From QWQI01 sp964608915 (lineage in GTDB: Bacteria; Planctomycetota; Planctomycetia; Isosphaerales; Isosphaeraceae): a stretch of 64,000 nucleotides of DNA. The position numbers and the translations under genes are program-made. Below, in pieces: positions 46,123 to 55,529 of this stretch. Under the pieces are notes generated by a model. The model saw only the letters and a list, made by a program, of their open reading frames with translations, did not search any database and was not told where the DNA came from. Location: NCBI GenBank assembly GCA_964608915.1, contig CAZSQA010000002.1, positions 186,001 to 250,000 on the forward strand. The letters are read 5' to 3'. Each line of letters starts with the position of its first letter. The stretch's first letter is position 1.

Positions 46123-46289
46123 GGGCTCTCTCCATGTTCGCATTTCTCGCGTTCACGCGGCAATTGCGATCGTCAGCGATTCTGAGGCATGTGCCCATGG
46201 CGGCTTTCGAATCACTGCCCCGTATTCTTGAGCACTTTGCCCTGTCCGGCGGTCGGTATTGAATTTCCGAAGTTCAGGACCATGAAATC

Positions 46290-49200
46290 ATGGCACGGAA
46301 TCCCTCCGATGATCCCGGGCGGCCTTCGAAGCGTGAAATGCCGAGCCAGCAGGATATCGGCCGCCGCACTCGGAGTCATGCCCGAACCCTTTCGGGCCGA
46401 ATCTATCTTTCCGGCGATGCGGTACGGATCGTCCGTAACACGCCCGACGCCGAAACGCTGCATCAGTGCCTGACCGGCAAGAACGTCCCGTTTTCGATTT
46501 CGCAACTCACTCCGGCCATGCTCGGTTTCGACGGAACGGACATCATTCCCTTGAATCGCGGCGGTCTGGAAAGCAGAGCACGCTCCATTCAACGCTGGCG
46601 TTACTGGATCGAGCAGCAAACCGCACGGCGCATCACACCTGCGCGTCGCCAGGAACTCAGCGAAGAATGGCGGGAACTCGAATCCCTGGGGGCACGAGTC
46701 GCCGGACTTTACCGGATGATGGACGCATCCGGCGACGCAATCTCACCTTTCTGGCTCGAACCCGGCCTGCAAGAGTCATTGAGCGAAAGGATCCGCCACC
46801 ATCTCGCCGGGCTTCAATTGCCCGAGGAAGTCACGGACCTGGCACGGCTCGTCTGCTGGATCGCAGGCATCCAGGCTGCGGATCGATTCGTCGAATCGGT
46901 CCAGGGCGGTCTGATCACGAGCGATCAGCTTCAGCAAAGGCATAACGTCCATCGGTTCCTCACGTTCCTTCAGGAATTCGGGAAACGGCGACACTCCGCG
47001 GAAGCCGAACTCGAAGAAAGAGAGCGTGCGGAACTCGAGGAACTCCATAAATACCTCAAGAAAACGGACACTTTTGTGCGTTTGCGACAAGCATTATCTG
47101 CGATGTCGAACGCAGTGCGTAACCGATTCGGCAATGATTTTCCGGAAATCGATGCCGCAATCGATTTCCCCGCACTCGCTCGAATTTGCCTTAAGCTGGC
47201 AAGGGAACGAACTCGCTCAGGCAGCACAGAATCGGCTGTGGCCGAGACCGCGGATAACGCAGAAGCGGTCCGAATCTTCATCGATCTCGTCCTCGAGACG
47301 AACAGCCGGATCAACCGGATCCAATCCGCTGCCTTGGATCGCAAAGCGAATTTCCAGGCCGCCTTTCGGGCGACGATTCGAGAGGAAGGCATGTTTCGGC
47401 GACTGCGGGAACTCTTCGTTACTGTGCCGGCTCTGGCCAAAGCTCCAGATTTGATCTTTCTGCCCTCACGTGATTCGGAAATTGACCTGGATCTGACCAT
47501 TCGCCGCACGCAAAAAGTTCTCGAAGCCATGCCCAGGCCGCCAAAGGGCGAAACGCTCCGGTGGCTCGCCCTGTTCTGCTTGACGGACAATTCGACGACC
47601 GGCATCCCCTGGGACGCGTTCGCGACGGCTTGCGAAAAAAGCCGATACCGGATCGAACAATTCTGGGTGCGACGTTCGGAGCCCGGTTTCAGCCTCGTAC
47701 TGGAGAACCTGAGGGATCTGCATCCGCAATGCGATCTCGAGTCGGCCAGTCATTTCATGGCCACGGGAGGAAGCGTCGAAGATCTGAACTGGCTCGCCGA
47801 ACAGGATCCTTACTGGATCACGCCTGAAAGTCATGGCGCCGCCGCGAAGCCATTCCGGGCCGTCGTGACCTGGCTCCGTTCGCACGACGCACCGCTGACG
47901 GACGACCAGATCGAAAACTTCTGGGAATCGATCGCCACGGTGCCGGGAACCATCGTCGTCGAAAGTCTGAACCGGTTTCTTACCGGGCTTTCACGGCCCA
48001 GCCGTCAGCAGGTCAGCGAAATCGCAAGCCTTTCGAAAATTTTGTCTCACCCTTCGCTACGCATTTCGTTGATCGATCGCCTGCGTAGCTGGTCCGATCC
48101 ACCCGCGCGGCCCCGATTGCCTGTCGATTGCCCGGAGATTCTCCGCGAAGAACTCGCCCCGGAGGTGCGCCGACTTGCCTTCTACCAACGGCTCGCCGGC
48201 CAGAAAGCCCGAATTCCCGGATCGATTCGCGGCATTCTCGAAGCCCACTCGCGACAGGCCGCCGAACTCGATCACTTGATTCGATTAGGCGACCGGGCGC
48301 TTGCCGCCCAGAAAATGCGTCTGGCACATCTTTCGAAACGAATCCGCGATTCCGTCGAGATGGAATCGCCAACGCAAAGCCGGCTGCTCAGGCAACTCCA
48401 CGAAGTGACCGCCGTAACGGCAATGGCCGCCGTGAAAAACATCATTCGAGACGAGATCCAGAGCTGGTGGCTCAATCGTTTCGAAGTCGAACCCAACCTC
48501 AAGGACTTTCGCTGGCAGGACCTTTTCGAAATCGTCCGCTGGGCCGATCGTCTGCAGGAACGCTCACGAAGTGCAATCATCGCCATCATGCGGGCGCATC
48601 AGGAATTCGGTCCGGCATGGCGGCGAGCACTGTCCCATAACGAAGCCTGGATGCAACGTTCCGGGCAATCGATCGAAATCGAAAAGTGGCTGAATCCACC
48701 AACTGTGAAATGCGAAATCGACGGCCAGCAGATTCTCATCAGGCCTGCGGCCCACCCGATCGACGTTTTTCTCATGGGAAGCCGTTTCGAAACTTGCCTG
48801 AGCCTGCATGACGGTTCGAACGCCTTTTCCGTCATCGCCAACGCGGCCGACGCCAACAAGAACGTCATTTACGCCTTTCGGGCCGACGGCACGCCGGTCG
48901 CCCGCAAACTGGTCGGTGTCGCTTCCGATTGGAAATTGCTCGGCTACCGTCTCTACGCGCACGAACCTTCGGACGCCCTGGAACGTGCATTCGCCCGCTA
49001 CTGCGGCATCTGGGCGGCCAGAGCGGGTCTGGGCCTCGCCAATTCAGGAATCCAGCCTGTCCTCTGCGGCGAATCCTGGTACGACGACGGAGCCGTCGCC
49101 TGGTCTGACGAAGCCTGTTCGGCATATCGAGAAATCCGCCCGGAAACGGTAATCGAACTCGAAAAATCGCAACACGGATCGATCAAAGATTGGCATCACG

Positions 49201-50540
49201 TGCTGATGAAGATTCGAAAGAACGATCACGACGCCCTTGCGGCGGTGGACGAAATGCAACAGACATGGCGCGCTCCTGCCGCTTACTGGCGATTCGTCTC
49301 AGGAGCAAGCCCAAGGCTGATGATCGGCGAAGTTATCCAATGGTATTCGATGGATGCTTATCGTGACTTCTTCCATCACGTCACCGCGGCCGGAAAAGTC
49401 CAAGGTATCGCCGATCCGCGACGGCTCGGCGTCTCGCCGGAACAGTTGTCCGATTTCTGGAGCGAAACGACATGGGCGATTCTGGCGATCGTGCCGGCCG
49501 ATCGAATTGCCCTTACCGCCGCTGTCGATTTCCTCATGCGAATTCCCGCGAATCGGGAGGAAGTTCAAGATTCGCACTGTTTCGCGACCTGCCGCATCAG
49601 CCCTTCGATCGCGGCTTTGCCGTTCGGCCGAATCGTCAGCATGCTCAATCGTTACTCGAATTTCTTTGGGAGCCTGGACTGCGGCTGCCAGGCGGAAGGC
49701 TGGAAAATATGGCCGAAAGTGCTGCGACTGGCGTGGATCCGCCAGCCGGATTCCGCGGCATTCGCACAGGCGATCGAAACCGCCGGCCCCGCCGCCTTCG
49801 AAGTCTTGCGAGAGTTCTGCAGAATCTGCCCTGATTGGCGGTTCGCCGGCCCGATCCGCCGCAAGCTTCGAACCACTTCCGAGAAGACAAGCCGGGCGGA
49901 TCTTCAGGAATTCCGGTCTGCCCTTCTGAACGGACTCTCCGCCAATTCCGCGATCGAGCATGAAGTGCGATCCGAAGCCCTGGCCTTCGATCCGGATTCG
50001 CCATTCGAAGTGCGCCGGGATAGCTTCATCGAGCTTTTCGCCCGTTCCGAAAAGACCGACGCCATCGCCGCCACGCTACTTTGCATTCAATGGTCGCACA
50101 CGGAACGTGCAACCCTGCCGATCGAATCACGAAAGGCATTCGCCCGCGAAATGGCGGCCCAGGGCCCATACGAAGAGTGGAAGACCTGGCCCCTGCTCCA
50201 CTGGCTGGCGACAATTCCGGAATCTGACCAGTTCGAAATCCTGCTTCAAGCGAATCGGTCCATTTCGAAATATGTCGAAATGCCAGACGGCCAAAGCTTC
50301 GGTCAATTGCCCGGCCATCTGAATTCCACAGCCTGGTCCGTCGTGATCCGGGCCCTGGAAAACGCCGACGACCATCTGCGAATCGCGGCCGAAACGGTCT
50401 TCCGGGCCACTGTTCGCCGAAAGCCCGAATTTCTTGACGATCTGCTCAACTTCGCGGCCCCCTGGATCTGGCCTGAAACGTATGAGCGGCTCAGAGACAT
50501 GCTCCACAGCGACGCGAAAATGAAATCGACCGCCGATTGA
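46290..50540 (+). CDS. 1416-residue protein of unknown function with a PcfJ-like conserved core
   Basis: I do not recognise the whole protein. It lacks a signal peptide and membrane helices and is mostly helical and charged, with many Arg/Glu. Around residues 800-930 there is a compact, well-conserved-looking block: PAAHPIDVFLMGSRFETCLS, then NAADANKNVIYAF and GTPVARKLVG, ending with a segment rich in Trp and Tyr (GESWYDDGAVAW). This recalls the C-terminal part of PcfJ-like proteins, where a Cys follows a short loop and precedes an Asn/Lys-rich strand, but the match is by eye only. It stands alone in its orientation, bordered by the YbjN-like gene and the ThuA/cytochrome gene. It could be a nucleic-acid-associated or defence-related protein; that is speculation. 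Confidence 0.6.
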   Translation: MARNPSDDPGRPSKREMPSQQDIGRRTRSHARTLSGRIYLSGDAVRIVRNTPDAETLHQCLTGKNVPFSISQLTPAMLGFDGTDIIPLNRGGLESRARSIQRWRYWIEQQTARRITPARRQELSEEWRELESLGARVAGLYRMMDASGDAISPFWLEPGLQESLSERIRHHLAGLQLPEEVTDLARLVCWIAGIQAADRFVESVQGGLITSDQLQQRHNVHRFLTFLQEFGKRRHSAEAELEERERAELEELHKYLKKTDTFVRLRQALSAMSNAVRNRFGNDFPEIDAAIDFPALARICLKLARERTRSGSTESAVAETADNAEAVRIFIDLVLETNSRINRIQSAALDRKANFQAAFRATIREEGMFRRLRELFVTVPALAKAPDLIFLPSRDSEIDLDLTIRRTQKVLEAMPRPPKGETLRWLALFCLTDNSTTGIPWDAFATACEKSRYRIEQFWVRRSEPGFSLVLENLRDLHPQCDLESASHFMATGGSVEDLNWLAEQDPYWITPESHGAAAKPFRAVVTWLRSHDAPLTDDQIENFWESIATVPGTIVVESLNRFLTGLSRPSRQQVSEIASLSKILSHPSLRISLIDRLRSWSDPPARPRLPVDCPEILREELAPEVRRLAFYQRLAGQKARIPGSIRGILEAHSRQAAELDHLIRLGDRALAAQKMRLAHLSKRIRDSVEMESPTQSRLLRQLHEVTAVTAMAAVKNIIRDEIQSWWLNRFEVEPNLKDFRWQDLFEIVRWADRLQERSRSAIIAIMRAHQEFGPAWRRALSHNEAWMQRSGQSIEIEKWLNPPTVKCEIDGQQILIRPAAHPIDVFLMGSRFETCLSLHDGSNAFSVIANAADANKNVIYAFRADGTPVARKLVGVASDWKLLGYRLYAHEPSDALERAFARYCGIWAARAGLGLANSGIQPVLCGESWYDDGAVAWSDEACSAYREIRPETVIELEKSQHGSIKDWHHVLMKIRKNDHDALAAVDEMQQTWRAPAAYWRFVSGASPRLMIGEVIQWYSMDAYRDFFHHVTAAGKVQGIADPRRLGVSPEQLSDFWSETTWAILAIVPADRIALTAAVDFLMRIPANREEVQDSHCFATCRISPSIAALPFGRIVSMLNRYSNFFGSLDCGCQAEGWKIWPKVLRLAWIRQPDSAAFAQAIETAGPAAFEVLREFCRICPDWRFAGPIRRKLRTTSEKTSRADLQEFRSALLNGLSANSAIEHEVRSEALAFDPDSPFEVRRDSFIELFARSEKTDAIAATLLCIQWSHTERATLPIESRKAFAREMAAQGPYEEWKTWPLLHWLATIPESDQFEILLQANRSISKYVEMPDGQSFGQLPGHLNSTAWSVVIRALENADDHLRIAAETVFRATVRRKPEFLDDLLNFAAPWIWPETYERLRDMLHSDAKMKSTAD

Positions 50541-50642
50541 TCGATCGCATTTCGCTTTCGGATCGTCACGCGCCTCGCCAGCACAGGTCAATTCTCCCGC
50601 TCCAGCCCATGCCGATCGTTCGTCCAGAATCGAGCCGCGGCA

Positions 50643-53600
50643 TCATTCGCCCGGCAGCTCCGCCGTGATCGCCAGTACGATCGGGGCCGTTTGATCCTGC
50701 CCCTTGATCAGTTCCACCGATTTGACCGGTTCATGCCGTTTCGGGCTCAGGGTGATCGCCCGGATCTGCTGGCCGCCGGCCTGGAAGGCGAAGGCCGAGC
50801 CGGGCACGTCCACACGGCGGATGTAATCGGCGAAATGTTCACCGTTGACGAGCTTGTGATCTTCCGTCGAGCCGTCGGCATAGGTCAGCCGCACGGTCAT
50901 CGACACGCTCCCCTTGCCGCTGGCCGGCCAGCCCCAGCCCGATACGCCCGAAAGCAAATGCAATGACTTCACCGGCGCGTTTACCGGCAATGTCACCGTT
51001 TTCGGCATTTTCGGCGGCAGGCTGCCCAGCGGACCATTGAGCAGGATGACATTTCGCGTGGACTTCCCTCGAGGGTCGACGACGTCGAACGGAACCCCGC
51101 CGACTTCGCGCCTGGCCCAGTTTTTCAGCACGATCCGGTCCGGACCTTCGTCGCCTTCATGGAACATGCCCTTCGTCGAAACGGCCGTCGCCACTTTCTC
51201 GATCGAAAGGGGCAACCAGCGGCCTTTCCGGGTCAGAAATTCCAGCAGATCCGTCAGTTGCTTCTCGTTGATCGTCTTTTCGAAACCCTCGGGCATCAGC
51301 GACTTGGTCGAAGCCGCGATTTCCTCGATCTCTGACCTCGGCAGGCGGATCATTTTCGCCTCGGCGTCCAGCAGCTCCACGGCCGTGCGGGATTCGCTTG
51401 CCATGAGGCCCGTCAGCACGCGTCCGTCAGTCGTGGCCACGGTATAGGCCCGGTAATTGCCTTCGACCGAGCGGCTCGGGTCAAGGATGTGCACAGCCAG
51501 CTCTTCCTTCGGATGAACGGCCATGCCGGTCAGGTCAGGCCCGACAGCCGCCCCTTCGCCCGAGTGGCGATGGCATTTGGCACAGTTGTTCTGGAACACG
51601 GCCTTGCCAGCCACCGCGTCGCCCGTGCCTCGATAAACGGCCGAAAGTTCCTCGATGACCTTCTGCCGGTCAGCGCTTGGCAAACCGCCGCCCATTTCCA
51701 AAACTTTGCGGAACCTCGCGGCTAGTTCGGCATCGGGATACTGAGCCAGAGCCGTGCGCTGATCCAGAGCCAGCTCGGCGAGCGGCAAGCGGCCTTGTTC
51801 CAGTGCGTCCATCATGGCACGTACGCCATCGGTGCGCCGCGAGACCACTGCCAGGGCCGCTCGCTTAAGCGCCGGCGTCCATGGGCCGATGCGTGCCAAC
51901 AGGGCTTCGCCGGTTTTGTCGGACGACGCCTCGCCGACGGCCTCGACGATACCTTCCGCCAATGCGGGATCAGAGCGAGGTGTGATCAGGTCGAGGACCT
52001 CTCCGATCGCCGCCGGATCGTCACCCCGCAGTTGAATCCACTGCGACGCCGCCGCGACGCGGTCTTCGACTTTCGCCGATTCGTCGCCGGCCTGCTCCAG
52101 GAAGACCGCCGCCACTTCACGCGCCTGCTTCGAAAGGCTGGATGTACCCCAGATCTTCGCCAGGCGTACGACGCGCCCCTGGCCTGATTGCCCCTGCGAT
52201 GCCAGCAGCTTCGCCAGAGCGGAGCCGATTTCGGGCGAATCCACCGGTTTGGCCGACGCGGGCCAGCCTGCAACTAGTCCCTCAAGAATCGGATCGGCCA
52301 GCGGGGCCGGCAGGTTCGCCAGGTTCTTCACGATCTCAAGTGCCGAATCCGCCTTGCCGCCCCGGCCTATATGCTCGCCATAAATCCGCAGAATTCGGCT
52401 TCGATCTCGCGCCGCCGCGGCATCGGCCGGTGCCTTGAGCGAGGAATTCTGGCCAAGAGCTTGCAGGACGAACCCTTCATTGCGCGCCAGGGCCGAGGTC
52501 AAGGCGTCCGCCAGAATCGGATCCACGAGATTTTCCCGCTCCGCCAGGGCGTTCACCAGCACGCCCGCGACAGCCTCCGAAGGATCCGTTTCGGCGAAGG
52601 CCAGCAGAGCCGAAAGACGCACCTGCATGTCATCGTCTTCGATCCCTTCGGCATCGATCAACAGCTTCGCCCCGACCGTTCCTTTCCTCGGCAGAACGTC
52701 CACGGCGGCCTTGCGCACGCCAGCCGAGGGATGCCGTAAGCCTTCGTCCAGCGTGGAAATGGCCGCTTCGTCAGGTACGGACAGCAAACCGAGCCCGTGC
52801 ATCGTCCACAACGCGTGAATCGCACCCGGGTTCAGGCCGATGTCGTCATAACCCGGGTCGCTGACCAGGTCGGCGAGATCCGCGGCCACATCGGCCTTGC
52901 CACGCTCCACCAGCAAACGCTGGGCGTGCCGCCGCCAGAAGAAGTTATCGTCCGTCAATGCGTCCACAAGTTCTTCCGGGCCGGCGCCTTCGAGTGTCTT
53001 ACGGTGCGGTTTTTTGCCGTCGCCATAGACCACCCGATAAATCCGGGCGTGCGTCTTGTCGCGCAGGTCCGTTTCGTAGGCGTTGCCCTTACCGGTCTTG
53101 AAGCCCTGCGGCGTCGGGTTGTGCTGCACGATGATGTTGTACCAGTCGATCACCCAGACCTGGCCGTCCGGGCCGACTTCGGCCATGATGGGCGCCACCC
53201 ATTCGTCACGCCCGGCCAGCAGATTCCAGCTGTTGCGGCTGAAATAAGTCGCCCCCTTCGGCTCGATCACGAACGTCGCCGCCAGGTGGCCGGTCGGTTC
53301 GGCCACGAAGGCCGTACGGTTCCAGTATTCCCTCGGATAGGCCCGGGCCGTGTAAAGCGCATGTCCCGCACCCGCCGTGAACCGGCCGTGCTGATCGACT
53401 TGCCGCACCTTGTCGGTGATCGGATACATGCGTGCCGTCTCGGAGATCATCGGCAGAACGCCGCTGGACCAGCCCCTCACCTGCTCATAGAAACGGTTCG
53501 GGATCGGCATGTGCACCGACGGATTGTTGTTGGCCGTCGATCCGAAAAGGACTCCGTCTTCGCTGATCCCCACGCCCCACGAATTGTTCGAAGTATTTCG

Positions 53601-55025
53601 AAGGAATTCCATTTTCGAACCGTCCGCCTTGAACCGGTAAAACCCGGTGCGGAATTTCATCGGCTCGCCGCCGACGGTGCCTTCGAAACCCGAATAGCCG
53701 AGAATGCCGTAGAACCAATTATCCAGGCCATAGTTCAAATTCGAAGGACCGGCGTGCGTATCCTCCGTACCCCAGCCGGAAAACAGCACCTTGCGTTCAT
53801 CCGCCTTGCCGTCGCCGTCGGTGTCTTTCAGAAACAGAGTTTCAGGCGCCTGATGCACGATCACGCCGCCGTTCGAAAACGTCAAACTCGTCGGAATCGA
53901 CAGTTTTTCCGCGAACACGGTGAATTTGTCCGCCTTGCCGTCGCCGTCGGTGTCCTCACAGATCCGGATCCGGTCCCGCCCCTTGCCGGGCTGTTGCAAT
54001 TCGTTGGGATAATCGACGGTCTCGGCGATCCAGAGACGGCCCCGCTCGTCCCAGTTCATGGTGATCGGCTTGCCGGCGATTTCGGGCTCCGAAGCGAAAA
54101 GCTCAAGCCGGAAGCCTTCGGGAACGCCGATGTGCCGCATCGACTTCGCCGGGCTCAGCGGGGCCTGCATCGTCGTGATCGGCTCGCCCTGAACGCCCCA
54201 CTTGTCGCTGACAGGATAAAACGGCAGCCTGCCCGGGATGAAGGCGAAATCTTTATCCGACCCCTCCGCCGGCACGATCAGCCGGGGCCGGTCGTTCCAG
54301 GGCCCGGCGATGGCCGCGTCCTGTCCCGCTGCCCAGCGTATGCCCCGCTCAAGCAAGTTCAGAAAGCCAGGGTTCCCCCAGGTCCGGTCATCATGCCCCC
54401 AGGCCGTGTAAAACACGCGACCTTTGCCGTGCGTGCGCACCCAGGTCCAGGGCTCGTGGCCTTCGCCCTCGGCCCGGGTCTCCAGCACGGTCCGGCTTTC
54501 GGGGTTGTGCTTCGTATGCACATATGTCTCGTCGAAACTGTCGAACCCGCCGAATCCTTTAAGGATCGGATGCTCGACGGCCTCGATGCGAGTCCGCACC
54601 AGATCCATCCCGTGCCGCTGGAACTGGGCCCCGACTAGCTTCACGTAATCGTCACTGTTGCGAAAGCAGTAACTGGCGCAGTGAATCGGCACCAGGCCTT
54701 TGCCCGAAGCCACGAAATCAAGCATCGCCTGAGCCTGTGCGAGCTCGATCGCGTCATGATTGGCGTAAATCGCCAGAACGTCATAACCGGCCAGCTTTTC
54801 GGCGTTCAAGTCGGTCAATTTGTCGGTGTAATCGAGGCGAACGTTGCGCCGGGACAGCGGCACGACCGCCTGTTCGAATCGGGCCCGGGGCTGGTGATGC
54901 CCGGCATCGCCCAGGAAAAGCACACGCACGGTCGGCGGCGTTTCGGCTGCACCTGCGGTGGAAAACCCGCCGGCAAGTATCGAAAGCCCGATGGCCATCA
55001 GGCCAGTGAAGACGGTTCGGAGCAT
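50643..55025 (-). CDS. ThuA - PVC-type dehydrogenase-like - HEAT - cytochrome c protein
   Basis: A 1460-residue exported protein. The signal peptide covers residues 1-27 (LMAIGLSILAGGFSTAGAAE). A ThuA-like glutamine-amidotransferase fold follows (about 30-250, LFLGDAGHHQPRARF, PIHCASYCF). Next is a beta-propeller of the PVC dehydrogenase-like type (about 300-700, DEDTDGDGKADKF-like repeats), then HEAT repeats (about 700-1100). The c-type heme site is CAKCH at residues 1148-1152 with HSGEGAAVGPDLTGM. A C-terminal beta-rich carbohydrate-binding-like domain ends the protein. This architecture is abundant in planctomycetes and thought to oxidise sugars or similar substrates outside the cytoplasm. 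The ATG at 55025 is chosen because it begins the signal peptide directly; the frame is open 27 codons earlier. Confidence 0.88.
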   Translation of the reverse strand: MLRTVFTGLMAIGLSILAGGFSTAGAAETPPTVRVLFLGDAGHHQPRARFEQAVVPLSRRNVRLDYTDKLTDLNAEKLAGYDVLAIYANHDAIELAQAQAMLDFVASGKGLVPIHCASYCFRNSDDYVKLVGAQFQRHGMDLVRTRIEAVEHPILKGFGGFDSFDETYVHTKHNPESRTVLETRAEGEGHEPWTWVRTHGKGRVFYTAWGHDDRTWGNPGFLNLLERGIRWAAGQDAAIAGPWNDRPRLIVPAEGSDKDFAFIPGRLPFYPVSDKWGVQGEPITTMQAPLSPAKSMRHIGVPEGFRLELFASEPEIAGKPITMNWDERGRLWIAETVDYPNELQQPGKGRDRIRICEDTDGDGKADKFTVFAEKLSIPTSLTFSNGGVIVHQAPETLFLKDTDGDGKADERKVLFSGWGTEDTHAGPSNLNYGLDNWFYGILGYSGFEGTVGGEPMKFRTGFYRFKADGSKMEFLRNTSNNSWGVGISEDGVLFGSTANNNPSVHMPIPNRFYEQVRGWSSGVLPMISETARMYPITDKVRQVDQHGRFTAGAGHALYTARAYPREYWNRTAFVAEPTGHLAATFVIEPKGATYFSRNSWNLLAGRDEWVAPIMAEVGPDGQVWVIDWYNIIVQHNPTPQGFKTGKGNAYETDLRDKTHARIYRVVYGDGKKPHRKTLEGAGPEELVDALTDDNFFWRRHAQRLLVERGKADVAADLADLVSDPGYDDIGLNPGAIHALWTMHGLGLLSVPDEAAISTLDEGLRHPSAGVRKAAVDVLPRKGTVGAKLLIDAEGIEDDDMQVRLSALLAFAETDPSEAVAGVLVNALAERENLVDPILADALTSALARNEGFVLQALGQNSSLKAPADAAAARDRSRILRIYGEHIGRGGKADSALEIVKNLANLPAPLADPILEGLVAGWPASAKPVDSPEIGSALAKLLASQGQSGQGRVVRLAKIWGTSSLSKQAREVAAVFLEQAGDESAKVEDRVAAASQWIQLRGDDPAAIGEVLDLITPRSDPALAEGIVEAVGEASSDKTGEALLARIGPWTPALKRAALAVVSRRTDGVRAMMDALEQGRLPLAELALDQRTALAQYPDAELAARFRKVLEMGGGLPSADRQKVIEELSAVYRGTGDAVAGKAVFQNNCAKCHRHSGEGAAVGPDLTGMAVHPKEELAVHILDPSRSVEGNYRAYTVATTDGRVLTGLMASESRTAVELLDAEAKMIRLPRSEIEEIAASTKSLMPEGFEKTINEKQLTDLLEFLTRKGRWLPLSIEKVATAVSTKGMFHEGDEGPDRIVLKNWARREVGGVPFDVVDPRGKSTRNVILLNGPLGSLPPKMPKTVTLPVNAPVKSLHLLSGVSGWGWPASGKGSVSMTVRLTYADGSTEDHKLVNGEHFADYIRRVDVPGSAFAFQAGGQQIRAITLSPKRHEPVKSVELIKGQDQTAPIVLAITAELPGE

Positions 55026-55217
55026 GGTTATTTCGCGATCGTGGTCTGTTTCGGTGGAATACCGGATGAATGGCACTATCATAATCGATGCATGGATCGA
55101 TGACAAACAGGCAGCGCAGGCGTTCTCTCTTCGATCGTCGCTCGCCCTGTTTTCGCCTCAGACTCACAATCTTGAGCTGTTGCTGCTTTACATTCACGAT
55201 CTCGAATTCGACGGTTC

Positions 55218-55529
55218 TCACTGATTCCGGGACAGCCACTCAGCGATCGCCAGAATCAGCGGTTCAGAGTCGACCGATTTCGCCACAGCCATGAATCCCG
55301 ACCAGATGTCCCATTCCAGACCGATCAGGTCTCGACCATGAACATAGTTCTGGAAAAGCACGTCGAAACCATCGATCGATTCGCCTTCCGGATGGAGGCC
55401 GAAGACGTTCGAGAGAGAGCGGCAAACTGCGGAATACGCGGCAGCTTCGACACCTGCGCATGAACATACCAGCCGATCGCTTGAGTCTCTCGAGAGCGAA
55501 ACGTTCCGGCGGGTCATTTCACCGCTCAT
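55218..55529 (-). CDS. 103-residue protein of unknown function coupled to the FG-GAP gene
   Basis: A small cytoplasmic protein. The ATG at 55529 overlaps the FG-GAP stop as ATGA; a second ATG at 55517 is possible. The conserved-looking part is FDVLFQNYVHGRDLIGLEWD followed by WSGFMAVAKSVDSEPLILAI, a helical module with a Trp-rich core. It is not homologous to anything I can name. A small neighbour behind exported proteins in planctomycetes is often an uncharacterised conserved protein, so it is probably real. Confidence 0.6.
   Translation of the reverse strand: MSGEMTRRNVSLSRDSSDRLVCSCAGVEAAAYSAVCRSLSNVFGLHPEGESIDGFDVLFQNYVHGRDLIGLEWDIWSGFMAVAKSVDSEPLILAIAEWLSRNQ

Noticed and set aside
52797..54638. 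A plus-strand open frame of 613 residues opposite the ThuA/cytochrome gene
   Set aside because: No ribosome site or domain; composition is that of an antisense shadow of the exported protein on the other strand.
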